Shown in pieces: positions 1-7,987 of a stretch of 64,000 bases of DNA. The stretch lies in NCBI RefSeq assembly GCF_014650915.1, contig NZ_BMVW01000001.1, positions 1,116,001-1,180,000 of the forward strand, read 5' to 3'. This DNA comes from Streptomyces poonensis. Lineage in GTDB: Bacteria; Actinomycetota; Actinomycetes; Streptomycetales; Streptomycetaceae. The translations under genes and the position numbers were made by a program. Numbering within the stretch: position 1 is the first letter of the stretch; every line of letters starts with the position of its first letter. The notes beneath the pieces were generated by a model, which saw only the letters and a program-made list of their open reading frames with translations, made no database searches and had not been told where the DNA came from.

Positions 1-116
1 CGCCGGGTGTCCTCGGCTGCGACCACGTCCGCCGAGGCCAGCTCCTCGGCCAGCCGGGGCGGGGCGTCCGCGACGTCGCCGATGGGGGTGCCTGCCAACA
101 CAAGGGTTCCTGTCAC
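1..116 (-). CDS. rsmI: 16S rRNA (cytidine(1402)-2'-O)-methyltransferase, N-terminal part (cut by window edge)
   Basis: The reverse strand reads from a GTG at 116 as TGTLVLAGTPIGDVADAPPR and on to AAEDTRR at the window edge. This is the glycine-rich SAM-binding start (L-V-x-x-x-TPIGN/D-x-x-D) and the AEDTR motif of RsmI, a tetrapyrrole-methylase-fold enzyme that 2'-O-methylates C1402 of 16S rRNA. Only about 38 codons are inside the window. An upstream in-frame ATG at 146 would add ten residues; GTG at 116 is preferred because the family begins at this point. It is transcribed divergently from the mannosyltransferase, so the shared region is only about 75 bp. Confidence 0.85.
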   Translation of the reverse strand, partial: MTGTLVLAGTPIGDVADAPPRLAEELASADVVAAEDTR

Positions 117-180
117 GACAACCAGTCTCGCAGGAGCGCCCTTCATGGCCCGGGCACGGGACTGGCACAGACACGTTCCC

Positions 181-186
181 TACGAT
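181..186 (+). promoter_or_regulatory. -10-like hexamer of the mannosyltransferase gene
   Basis: TACGAT lies 6 nt before GTG 193, the spacing expected if transcription starts at the start codon and the mRNA is leaderless. No convincing -35 was seen. The element supports 193 rather than an earlier start. Confidence 0.4.
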
Positions 187-192
187 GGCGCG

Positions 193-1941
193 GTGACGAG
201 TACCGCGTCCTCCACGGACACCCCGGCGGGACAGGGGCAGACGACCGACGACCAGCGGCCGTCGTGGCAGCAGCGGCTGCACCGGTTCGGATACACCGGG
301 CGGCCGAGAAGCGACGTCCGCGACCGGCTGGTACCCCCGTACACCGCGCCCTCCCCGCGTCTGTGGGCCGCGCTCGGGTTCCGCATGGACGCCGCCGCAC
401 GCATCATGCGCTGGTCGGCGTGGGGCGGTCCGCTGCTGGTGACGCTCGTCGCCGGGATCCTGCGGTTCTGGAACCTGGGCAGCCCGAAGGCGGTGATATT
501 CGACGAGACGTACTACGCCAAGGACGCGTGGGCGATCGTCCACCGCGGATTCGAGGTCAACTGGGCCAAGAACGCCAACGACCTGATCCTGCAGAACAAC
601 GGGGACGTCCCGATCCCGACGGACGCCGCGTACGTCGTGCATCCGCCGGTCGGCAAGTACGTCATCGGGCTCGGCGAATGGCTGTTCGGCTTCACCCCGT
701 TCGGCTGGCGCTTCATGACGGCGCTGCTCGGCACGCTGTCCGTGCTGATGCTGTGCCGCATCGGCCGCCGCCTGTTCCGCTCCACCTTCCTCGGCTGCCT
801 GGCGGGCGCCCTGATGGCGGTGGACGGACTGCACTTCGTGATGAGCCGCACGGCGCTGCTGGACCAGGTGCTGATGTTCTTCGTCCTGGCCGCCTTCGGC
901 TGTCTCGTCATCGACCGCGACCGGGCGCGCGCACGACTCGCGGCGGCGCTGCCCGCGGACGCCGACGGCGTCGTACGGCCGGACGCGGAGGTGGCCGACC
1001 ACCTCGGCATGGCCTGGCGGCCGTGGCGCTGGCTGGCGGGACTGTGCCTGGGCCTGGCGTTCGCCACCAAGTGGAACGGTCTGGTCTTCCTGGCCGCGTT
1101 CGGCGTGATGACCGTGCTGTGGGACGTGGGCGCCCGCAAGGTCGCCGGCGCCCGGCGCCCCTACCTCGCCGTGATCAAGCACGACCTGGGCTGGGCGTTC
1201 CTCGCGACGGTGCCCGTGACGCTCGCGACGTACCTCGTCTCGTGGACCGGCTGGATCCTCTCGCCCGACGACGGCACCGGCGGCTACTTCCGCGACTGGG
1301 CGGTGACGGCCGGCAAGGACAGCCACTGGAGCTGGCTGTTCCCGGACTGGCTACGCAGCCTGTGGCACTACGAGAACGAGGTCTACGCGTTCCACAAGGG
1401 CCTGTCGTCGCCGCACACCTACCAGTCCAACCCGTGGAGCTGGATCGTCACCGGCCGCCCGGTCTCGTACTTCTACGAGTCCCCGGCACCCGGCAAGGAC
1501 GGCTGCCCCACGGACGCGGCCGAGAAGTGCGCCCGCGAGGTGCTGGCCATCGGCACGCCCCTGCTGTGGTGGGCGGCCGCCTTCGCGCTCCTCTACGTCC
1601 TGTGGCGCTGGTTCTTCCGCCGCGACTGGCGGGCCGGCGCGATCGCCTGCGGCATCGCGGCCGGCTGGCTCCCCTGGTTCATGTACCAGGAACGCACGAT
1701 CTTCTACTTCTACGCGGTCGTCTTCCTGCCGTTCCTCTGCCTGGCCCTGGCCATGATGATCGGCGCGATCCTCGGCCCGCCCGGCTCCACGGAACGCCGC
1801 CGCGTCGCGGGCGCGGCGGGCGCGGGCGTGCTGGTGCTGCTGATCTTCTGGAACTTCATCTACTTCTGGCCGATCTACACCGGGACCGCGATCCCGATAG
1901 ACGACTGGCGGGCTCGGATGTGGCTGGACACGTGGGTCTGA
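193..1941 (+). CDS. pmt: Dolichyl-phosphate-mannose--protein mannosyltransferase (GT39, Pmt)
   Basis: A 582-residue multi-pass membrane glycosyltransferase of the PMT/GT39 family. It transfers mannose from polyprenyl-phosphate-mannose to Ser/Thr of exported proteins, on the outer face of the membrane. The catalytic Asp-Glu pair typical of the family is in VIFDETYYAKDAW (about residues 104-105), just after the first membrane helix. It is followed by the conserved HPPVGKY segment and a series of hydrophobic helices to the C terminus. The frame is open further upstream, but GTG 193 is preferred: it follows a TACGAT -10 element by 6 nt, and earlier starts would overlap rsmI. A strong hairpin follows the stop, so it is probably monocistronic. 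In streptomycetes this family glycosylates many lipoproteins and serves as a phage receptor pathway. Confidence 0.93.
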   Translation: MTSTASSTDTPAGQGQTTDDQRPSWQQRLHRFGYTGRPRSDVRDRLVPPYTAPSPRLWAALGFRMDAAARIMRWSAWGGPLLVTLVAGILRFWNLGSPKAVIFDETYYAKDAWAIVHRGFEVNWAKNANDLILQNNGDVPIPTDAAYVVHPPVGKYVIGLGEWLFGFTPFGWRFMTALLGTLSVLMLCRIGRRLFRSTFLGCLAGALMAVDGLHFVMSRTALLDQVLMFFVLAAFGCLVIDRDRARARLAAALPADADGVVRPDAEVADHLGMAWRPWRWLAGLCLGLAFATKWNGLVFLAAFGVMTVLWDVGARKVAGARRPYLAVIKHDLGWAFLATVPVTLATYLVSWTGWILSPDDGTGGYFRDWAVTAGKDSHWSWLFPDWLRSLWHYENEVYAFHKGLSSPHTYQSNPWSWIVTGRPVSYFYESPAPGKDGCPTDAAEKCAREVLAIGTPLLWWAAAFALLYVLWRWFFRRDWRAGAIACGIAAGWLPWFMYQERTIFYFYAVVFLPFLCLALAMMIGAILGPPGSTERRRVAGAAGAGVLVLLIFWNFIYFWPIYTGTAIPIDDWRARMWLDTWV

Positions 1942-1954
1942 CCAGGCTGACGCA

Positions 1955-1989
1955 CCACGGGGGCGCGGCGGTGAGCCGCGCCCCCGTGG
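1955..1989 (+). terminator. Intrinsic terminator of pmt
   Basis: A perfect 15-bp inverted repeat (left CCACGGGGGCGCGGC) with a 5-nt loop begins 13 nt after the pmt stop. There is no U-tract, as is usual in streptomycetes. Confidence 0.8.
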
Positions 1990-2388
1990 TCGTTGTCGGT
2001 CGTCAGCGGCTGTCGCCGGCCGTCCTCGGACGGCCCGGAACCGGCCCAGCTGCCTGCGGGAGGCGACAGCTGCTGCAAGGCAACACCGCCACCGCCTGTC
2101 CCGGCCGCCGACGATAGGAACACGCCTTCTTCCGCACCTGCTCACCCGACCGGTTCCTGGCCACCACAGCCCCCGATTTCCCCATGCCGGTCAGACTTCA
2201 CCTCCACATGCTGTACGCATCATTGGAGTGCTTCTCCAAGCTGATTCGGCATTACCGCGCAACAAGCGGATGATAGAGCCGTCACAAAAGGCCCGGCAAT
2301 CTCGGGAAGGCTTCACAGAGGAACACCCATCGGCGTAGGCTGCCATACCTTGATGTACCAGCTCTTACCTACAGACGGGGGACAGTCT
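1990..2388. other. 400-nt gene-free stretch with a structured inverted-repeat element
   Basis: No reading frame here has convincing codon use. Positions 2004-2017 (CAGCGGCTGTCGCC) pair with 2062-2075 (GGCGACAGCTGCTG) with one G-U pair, enclosing a perfect 8-bp hairpin GGCCGTCC-TC-GGACGGCC at 2018-2035. From about 2150 on, the base composition drops noticeably in GC, which fits an accessory junction before the next two genes. Confidence 0.4.
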
Positions 2389-2853
2389 GTGGACACACCA
2401 CTTCTGATTTTACTCGGAGCTGGTGGCGGATCATTGCGCGGACTGCTGGACGTACACAACCAGGTCATGGCCTGGCGAGCCGCACGCCACGAACATCGGA
2501 CAAAAGCGGAACAGAGCGAGGAGCCGCCGCGCCTCCGCGACTATTTCGATGCACTTCCGGACATCGTCGCCGTAGTGGGGAACGCAGCCTTAGGCGCTAT
2601 CACGGCGGGATTGTTCGCGATACAGGGCCAGATCAGCGGAGCGTACGCCGCCATCGCAGTAGGGCTGTCCGCGCCGGCGCTCCTTTTCCAGATCGGTCAG
2701 GTCCAGCCCGTAAGCGCATCCGTGTCCGGTGTACCGCAGAACTCAGAGCATCAGCCCACTGGGACTGATCATCAGGTCCCCGTTCCGCCCACCGGCCTCC
2801 CTCCGGCCCAGACAGCCACTACCGCCGCAAGCCGTGAGGGAGCCAATACATGA
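2389..2853 (+). CDS. Hypothetical membrane protein with two TTA codons
   Basis: Not recognised. The 154-residue product has a glycine-rich hydrophobic start (about 4-14), a charged stretch with many Arg/Glu (about 25-55), and two predicted membrane helices, roughly DIVAVVGNAALGAITAGLFA and YAAIAVGLSAPALLFQI. It ends in a proline/threonine-rich tail. The start is GTG 2389 because GGGGGA at 2377-2382 sits 6 nt upstream; an ATG at 2353 in the same frame lacks a ribosome site. TTA codons occur at 2410 and 2590, so efficient translation should need the bldA tRNA. GC is lower than in the flanking genes. The stop overlaps the next start (ATGA), so the two are probably co-translated. Confidence 0.7.
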   Translation: MDTPLLILLGAGGGSLRGLLDVHNQVMAWRAARHEHRTKAEQSEEPPRLRDYFDALPDIVAVVGNAALGAITAGLFAIQGQISGAYAAIAVGLSAPALLFQIGQVQPVSASVSGVPQNSEHQPTGTDHQVPVPPTGLPPAQTATTAASREGANT

Positions 2854-3566
2854 CCGAGTCCTCCACCAGGCAGCGATGCACCGGGGCCCTCTTGGGCCGC
2901 CGGCAGTCCGCGCCTCCGGGGCCGCGCGCCCCCCAGAAGACGCAGCATTCACTCGGCCGTCGCATAATAGCGGCTCTTCTGGGTGTGCCATTACCTGCCT
3001 CTGGCGATTACCCGCCGGACGCCAATCACATCTACGCCGCCCGCAAGCCCAGTCACTGGAAGATGATGGCTCTCTGTGCTTGCTGCGCGATACTCACGGT
3101 TCTCACCACATCAATAGTGGTGAGTCACAACACCGAGGGAGGCGGCCCTAAACCGACAGCCGCGGATACGTCCACACCGACAGCCGGGGATACGTCCACG
3201 GATTCCCCTGGACACCAAGTCCCACCCGATCTACCCGACTCTGAAGCCGCGGATCCGGGGCCCGCACAAACTCCACAACCGCTTCCACCTTCACGCTTCC
3301 CACAGAAACTCGCGGGAGAGTGGTGCGCGGTCGGCTCGTCCTCTCACATCTCCCTCGAGAGCGACGGCACTTATCACGCCGATGATTACCGCGGACTGAC
3401 CGATGGAATCGTCATCACCAGCGAGCAGGACGACCACTTGATGTACTTCTACGATCGCGACGACACTCAGTCACCCGCGCTCGAAGCAGAATGGTCGATC
3501 ACGCCCGACCAGCAACACGGGAAGACGCTGCGTCTGGATGAGGACGTCTTCCACCGCTGCGCCTAG
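2850..3566 (+). CDS. Hypothetical single-pass membrane protein with extracytoplasmic domain, one TTA codon
   Basis: Not recognised. The 238-residue product has a basic cytoplasmic N terminus (about 1-70), one transmembrane helix around MALCACCAILTVLTTSIVV (about 72-92) and a Thr/Pro-rich spacer with a repeated T-A-x-DTST motif. A C-terminal domain of about 85 residues follows (FPQKLAGEWCAVG to the end). GEWC...SHISLESDGTYHADDYRG resembles the opening strands of small lipocalin-like or META-type beta domains, but this is only a resemblance. Two Cys flank the domain and could form a disulphide outside the cell. A TTA codon is at 2991. It overlaps the preceding gene by 4 nt, so the two probably form a membrane pair. 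Confidence 0.7.
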   Translation: MTESSTRQRCTGALLGRRQSAPPGPRAPQKTQHSLGRRIIAALLGVPLPASGDYPPDANHIYAARKPSHWKMMALCACCAILTVLTTSIVVSHNTEGGGPKPTAADTSTPTAGDTSTDSPGHQVPPDLPDSEAADPGPAQTPQPLPPSRFPQKLAGEWCAVGSSSHISLESDGTYHADDYRGLTDGIVITSEQDDHLMYFYDRDDTQSPALEAEWSITPDQQHGKTLRLDEDVFHRCA

Positions 3567-3900
3567 ACGCGCACGTACGCTGCGGACGGAAGAGGACGTC
3601 ACCTCGCATGCGCTGTGGAGCGGTGAAGGTGGGCACCGGCGATCCGACGAGCCGCTCCACCGGCGTGTCTGAGCATCCGTGAAGCCCGAGCAGCCATCGA
3701 TCCGGCCCTTGCCGGTTCCCGGGCGGTGTCGTCGGCCGGCAGAGGCGCAACGCCTACGAATAAGACGTACGAACCGTCCGGGGCGGCGGAAGCCCGGGAA
3801 ATCCGGGACTCCCCTCCCACCCTTCACTCCCGGCGCATACAGTGCGGTGACTGACGACCGAGTATCTGAACGCGTGCAGAACGTGGGGGAGGAGCGCGCC
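3567..3900. other. Gene-free stretch upstream of the first penicillin-binding protein
   Basis: No supported gene. It holds a 9-bp inverted repeat, GTGGAGCGG (3615-3623) with CCGCTCCAC (3652-3660), which may end the preceding operon. TACAGT at 3838-3843 could be the -10 of the following gene, giving a leader of about 50 nt that carries a strong ribosome site. Confidence 0.35.
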
Positions 3901-5529
3901 ATGCGCAAGGGGGCGAAGGCCGCCATCGTCGGCGGCGTGTTCGCCGTGATGGTGGGGGGCGCCGGGTACGGCGCGTTCAACGTCGTGGCCGCTCTCAACG
4001 GGGACGCGGGCGCCGGGTCACCCGTCGTCAAGACCGGGCCGCCGGACGCCGACGAGGTGCGGGAGACGTCCGAGGCGTTCTTCGCGGCCTGGGAGAAGGG
4101 CGACATGAGCACGGCGGCGTCCCTCACGGACTACGCCGGGCAGGCCGGGGCCGTGCTGGCCGCCTACCGCGACAACGCCTACATACGCGACGTGCGGATC
4201 ACCCCCGGCACGACCACCGGGCGCACCGTGCCGTTCTCCGTCAAGGCGACCGTGGAGTACGAGGGCAAGAGCAAGGAACTCGCCTACGACAGCGAGCTGT
4301 CCGTCGTGCGCGGAAAGACCACCGGCAAGGCGCTGGTCGACTGGGAGCCGTCCGTCGTGCACCCCGAACTGAGAGACGGCGACACGCTCGTCACCGGGGA
4401 GGCCTCGGCACCGCCCATCAAGGCCGTGGACCGCGACGGTACGGAGCTGACCGAGGAGAAGTACCCCTCCCTCGGGCCGATCCTGGACGCGCTGCGCGAG
4501 AAGTACGGCGAGCAGGCGGGTGGCGAGCCCGGCATCGAGCTGTCGATCCGGCGCGGCGGCGCGGCTGCGGAGGACACGGCCGACACCACCCTGCTGACCC
4601 TGGCCGAGGGCAGGGCGGGCCGGCTGCCGACCACGATCAGCGCGGGCGCGCAGGCGGCGGCCGAGAAGGCCGTGCAGAAGTACGCGGAGTCGTCGGTGGT
4701 CGCCGTGCAGCCCAGCACCGGCGAGGTGCTGGCCGTCGCCAACCACCGCGAGGACGCGTTCAACGCGGCCTTCCTCGGCCAGCTGGCCCCCGGCTCCACC
4801 ATGAAGATCGTCAGCGCCGCCACCCTCATCGACAACGGCATCACCACGGCCGACGGCCCGGCGCCCTGCCCACCCGACGCCACGTGGCAGAGCGCGACCT
4901 TCCACAACCTGAAGGGCATGACCCCCAACGAGCAGGCCACCCTCTCGGAGAGCTTCGCCCGCTCCTGCAACACCGCGTTCGTGAAGTACGCGGACGAGGT
5001 CAAGGTCGACTCGCTGACCAGGGAGGCCGAGGACCGGTTCGGGCTCGGCCGGAACGACTGGAAGGTCGGCATCCCCTCCTTCGACGGCTCGGTCCCCGCC
5101 TCCGGCGGCCCGGACACCGCGGCCAACATGCTCGGCCAGGGCAAGGTGCAGATGAGCCCGCTGAACATGGCCTCCGTCACCGCGACCGTCGTGACGGGCC
5201 GTTTCCGGCAGCCGGTCATCGTCCCGCAGAACCTTGACGACCGCGAACTGGCGACCGCCCAGGGCCTGTCCGCGGGCACCGCACAGCAACTGCGCCAGAT
5301 GATGAACCGCACCGCGACCAGCGGCACCGGCGCCGCCGCGATGTCCAAACTCAGCGGCGACATCGGCGCCAAGACCGGCTCCGCCGAGGTCGACGGGCAG
5401 GAGAAGTCCAACAGCTGGTTCACCGGCTACCGCGACGACATGGCAGCCGCGGCCATGGCCCAGGAAGGCGGCCACGGCGGCGACGTGGCCGGTCCGATTG
5501 TCGCGGCCGTGCTACGAGCGGGCGGCTGA
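3901..5529 (+). CDS. Penicillin-binding transpeptidase with MecA-type N-terminal domain (class B PBP)
   Basis: A 542-residue class B penicillin-binding protein that would cross-link peptidoglycan outside the membrane. It has an N-terminal membrane anchor (about 7-27), an NTF2-like MecA_N domain (about 45-165), a dimerisation region, and a transpeptidase domain with all three catalytic motifs: SXXK as STMK (299-302), SXN as SCN (355-357) and KTG (491-493). ATG 3901 is chosen because GGGGGAGGAG lies 6 nt upstream; the frame is open to 3679 without another good site. It lies directly upstream of a close paralogue in the same direction. From memory, S. coelicolor has the same tandem pair next to ssgE. 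The short C terminus after KTG is normal for this subfamily. Confidence 0.92.
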   Translation: MRKGAKAAIVGGVFAVMVGGAGYGAFNVVAALNGDAGAGSPVVKTGPPDADEVRETSEAFFAAWEKGDMSTAASLTDYAGQAGAVLAAYRDNAYIRDVRITPGTTTGRTVPFSVKATVEYEGKSKELAYDSELSVVRGKTTGKALVDWEPSVVHPELRDGDTLVTGEASAPPIKAVDRDGTELTEEKYPSLGPILDALREKYGEQAGGEPGIELSIRRGGAAAEDTADTTLLTLAEGRAGRLPTTISAGAQAAAEKAVQKYAESSVVAVQPSTGEVLAVANHREDAFNAAFLGQLAPGSTMKIVSAATLIDNGITTADGPAPCPPDATWQSATFHNLKGMTPNEQATLSESFARSCNTAFVKYADEVKVDSLTREAEDRFGLGRNDWKVGIPSFDGSVPASGGPDTAANMLGQGKVQMSPLNMASVTATVVTGRFRQPVIVPQNLDDRELATAQGLSAGTAQQLRQMMNRTATSGTGAAAMSKLSGDIGAKTGSAEVDGQEKSNSWFTGYRDDMAAAAMAQEGGHGGDVAGPIVAAVLRAGG

Positions 5530-5623
5530 CTCACTCGTTGTCGTACCGGGACTCTAGGGTGGTGCTCTCGTTGGGGAGTGTGAGGGCACCGGGGGCCTGG
5601 GGACAGCGGAGGATCGGGAAGCT

Positions 5624-7354
5624 GTGGGCAAGAGAAGGCGCGTCACGCGCGTCACCGAGGAGAAGAGCAGGAACCGCCCGGCCGTCGTCGGCGGGCTGAT
5701 CGCCGTCGTCGTCGGTGGCGGCGCGTTCGGCGCGTACGCCCTGTACGGCACGGACACGGAGGACGTGTCGGCCTCGACCGCCGCCGAGACCGTGAAGACC
5801 GGCCCCCTGTCGGCGGAGGAGGTCCGTACGGCCGCGTCCGGCTTCCTCACCGCCTGGCAGGACGGCTCGGTCGCGAAGGCGGCGGCCGCGACGGACGACG
5901 CCACGGCCGCGAGGACCGCGCTGACCGGCTTCCGCGAGGACGCGCGGATCACCGACGTCACGCTCACGCCCGGGAAGCGGTCCGGCGACGAGGTCCCCTT
6001 CTCCGTGCGGGGCACGGTGTCGTACGAGGGCGTCAGCAAGCCGCTGACGTACCGGTCGTCGCTGACGGTCGTCCGCGGCGCCGAGGACGGCGAGCCGGTG
6101 GTCGACTGGGAGCCGTCCGTCGTCCACCCCGACCTCCAGGAGGGCGACCGGCTGGTCACGGGCGAGGCGGGCACACCCCCGGTGAAGGCGCTCGACCGGG
6201 ACGGCGGCGAGCTGACCGCCGAGGCGTACCCGTCCCTGGGCACCGTGCTGGACAGCCTGCGGGAGAAGTACGGCGAGAAGGCGGGCGGCACGGCGGGGGT
6301 CGAGCTGCGGGTGGTGCGCGCGGAATCCGCTGAGGCCTCCGAAGAGACGTCCGGGGAGGCGTCCTCGCGGGCGGCCGGCGCCAAGAAGTCGGCCGAGGAC
6401 AAGGTCCCCGACAAGACGCTGCTGGAGCTGAGCGAAGGCACTCCAGGGACCGTGCGGACGACCCTCAGCCCCACCCTCCAAGAAACCGCCGAGCAGCAGG
6501 TCGCCGCCAAGGAGCGGGCCTCGGTGGTCGTGCTGCGTCCCTCGACCGGCGAGATCCTCGCCGTGGCGAACTCCAACCCGAACTTCAACACGGCCTTCCA
6601 GGGCTCCCTCGCCCCCGGCTCCACGATGAAGGTCGTCACCGCGGCCCTGCTCTTCGACGAGGGCCTGGCCTCGGCGGACAAGGGACACCCCTGCCCCAAG
6701 TACTCGTCGTACGGCGGCTGGAAGTTCCAGAACCTCGACAAGTTCCAGATCAAGAACGGCACGTTCAAGGCGAGCTTCGCCGCCTCCTGCAACACGGCCT
6801 TCATCTCCCAGGCGAAGAAACTGAAGAACGACTCCCTGACCAAGGAGGCCCAGGAGGTCTTCGGGCTCGGTCTGAACAACTGGTCCATCGGCGTGCCGTC
6901 CTTCGACGGCTCGGTGCCGGTGCAGAGCGACGCCCCGATGGCCGCCTCGCTGATCGGCCAGGGCGGCGTACGCATGAACCCGCTGAACATGGCGTCGGTG
7001 GCGGCCACCGCCAGGACGGGCACCTTCAAGCAGCCCTACCTGGTGTCCCCGTCCGTGGACGGCCGCACCCTCGCCACGGCCTCCCGCACGATGTCGTCCT
7101 CCGTCCACTCCCAGCTGCGCGAGGTCATGCAGTACACGGCGGCGGCCGGCACGGCGGCCGAGGCGATGTCGGGTCTCGGGCCCGACTACGGCGCCAAGAC
7201 GGGCTCGGCGGAGGTCGACGGCCAGAAGAAGCCCAACGGCTGGTTCACGGCGTGGAAGGGTGACCTGGCCGCGGCGGGCGTGGTCCAGCAGGGCGGGCAC
7301 GGCGGCTCGACGGCGGGGCCGATCGTGGCGGCGCTGCTGAAGGCGGGGAGCTGA
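5624..7354 (+). CDS. Penicillin-binding transpeptidase, paralogue of the preceding gene
   Basis: A 576-residue class B penicillin-binding protein with the same architecture as the gene before it. There is a membrane anchor (about 20-40), a MecA-type N-terminal domain (about 55-175), then the transpeptidase with STMK (333-336), SCN (388-390) and KTG (525-527). The two share long stretches such as VDWEPSVVHP and PSFDGSVP, so they arose by tandem duplication. A Ser/Glu/Ala-rich insertion at about 230-260 is absent from the first copy. GTG 5624 follows GGAGG by about 12 nt with a GGGAA nearer. The 94-bp gap could hold its own promoter. A hairpin follows the stop. Confidence 0.92.
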   Translation: MGKRRRVTRVTEEKSRNRPAVVGGLIAVVVGGGAFGAYALYGTDTEDVSASTAAETVKTGPLSAEEVRTAASGFLTAWQDGSVAKAAAATDDATAARTALTGFREDARITDVTLTPGKRSGDEVPFSVRGTVSYEGVSKPLTYRSSLTVVRGAEDGEPVVDWEPSVVHPDLQEGDRLVTGEAGTPPVKALDRDGGELTAEAYPSLGTVLDSLREKYGEKAGGTAGVELRVVRAESAEASEETSGEASSRAAGAKKSAEDKVPDKTLLELSEGTPGTVRTTLSPTLQETAEQQVAAKERASVVVLRPSTGEILAVANSNPNFNTAFQGSLAPGSTMKVVTAALLFDEGLASADKGHPCPKYSSYGGWKFQNLDKFQIKNGTFKASFAASCNTAFISQAKKLKNDSLTKEAQEVFGLGLNNWSIGVPSFDGSVPVQSDAPMAASLIGQGGVRMNPLNMASVAATARTGTFKQPYLVSPSVDGRTLATASRTMSSSVHSQLREVMQYTAAAGTAAEAMSGLGPDYGAKTGSAEVDGQKKPNGWFTAWKGDLAAAGVVQQGGHGGSTAGPIVAALLKAGS

Positions 7355-7358
7355 GGCC

Positions 7359-7380
7359 GGGGGCGGCAGTGGCCGCCCCC
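7359..7380 (+). terminator. Terminator after the PBP pair
   Basis: GGGGGCGGC-AGTG-GCCGCCCCC, a 9-bp perfect stem with a 4-nt loop, starts 4 nt after the stop codon. Confidence 0.75.
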
Positions 7381-7413
7381 GTAACCCGGTCGCGTGGGCC
7401 GTACACGTACCGC

Positions 7414-7419
7414 TAGCGT
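7414..7419 (+). promoter_or_regulatory. -10-like hexamer of the YbaK gene
   Basis: TAGCGT lies 7 nt before ATG 7427, with no ribosome site in between. This fits a leaderless transcript. Confidence 0.4.
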
Positions 7420-7426
7420 GCCCACC

Positions 7427-7987
7427 ATGACCGCTTCCGACGCCACCACTTCCTCCGCCCACCCCCAATTCGCCGCGGCCCTGCGCGAGTTGGGTCTCGA
7501 TCACCTCAACGACCGCATCCGCCGCTTCCCGGACGCCACCCGTACGGCCGCCGAGGCCGCGGCCGCGATCGGCTGCGGGCTGAGCCAGATTTGCAAGTCG
7601 CTGGTGTTCGCGGCATGGGGGTCCCCCCTGCTCGAGCGCAGTCGAGAGCTTGGGGGAGGCGTGCCGGTCCTCGTCCTGATGGACGGTGCGTCCCGGGTCG
7701 ACGTCGAGCTGGTACGGCGGGAGCTGGGCGCCGGGAAGGTCACGCGGGCCAAGGCGGACGTGGTCCGGGAGACGACGGGGTACGCGATCGGGGGCGTGCC
7801 GCCCTTCGGGCACCGGACCAGGACCCGCGTCCTGGCGGACCGCGCGCTGCTGGAGCACGAGACGGTGTGGGCGGCGGCCGGCACCCCGCACACGGTGTTC
7901 CCGATGGACCCCAAGTCCCTGATCGCCCACGCGGGCGGCACGCTGGTGGACGTGCGCGAGCGGACGGGCAGCGAGCGCGCGGAGTGA
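7427..7987 (+). CDS. YbaK/EbsC-family aminoacyl-tRNA deacylase with in-frame repeat insertion
   Basis: A 186-residue YbaK/ProX-fold protein, expected to hydrolyse mischarged aminoacyl-tRNAs in the cytoplasm. Family features include the catalytic-type Lys in CKSLVF (about residue 55), the VDVELVRRELG helix, and GYAIGGVPPFGH, the conserved GG-x-PP-GH loop. A foreign segment, roughly WGSPLLERSRELGGG, interrupts the normally continuous strand LVFAA...VPVLVLMDG. It is encoded by a palindromic repeat described separately. The frame is kept, so the protein may still be functional with a 15-residue surface loop. ATG 7427 is chosen for its -10 spacing. The stop overlaps the next start (GTGA). Confidence 0.88.
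   Translation: MTASDATTSSAHPQFAAALRELGLDHLNDRIRRFPDATRTAAEAAAAIGCGLSQICKSLVFAAWGSPLLERSRELGGGVPVLVLMDGASRVDVELVRRELGAGKVTRAKADVVRETTGYAIGGVPPFGHRTRTRVLADRALLEHETVWAAAGTPHTVFPMDPKSLIAHAGGTLVDVRERTGSERAE
7616..7659 (+). repeat. Short palindromic repeat element inserted in the YbaK coding region
   Basis: The 44-nt segment runs from TGGGGGTCCCCCC through CTCGAGCGCAGTCGAG to GCTTGGGGGAGG. It has an inner inverted repeat CTCGA/TCGAG nested inside an outer CCCCC/GGGGG pair, so it can fold as one hairpin. I recall similar short palindromes scattered between and inside Streptomyces genes, though this could not be checked here. No second copy was noticed in the window. Confidence 0.65.

Noticed and set aside
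5531..7930. A 799-codon open frame antisense to the second PBP and YbaK genes
   Set aside because: Antisense shadow with Arg/Gly-rich composition and no recognisable motif, whereas the opposite strand has intact STMK, SCN and KTG motifs.
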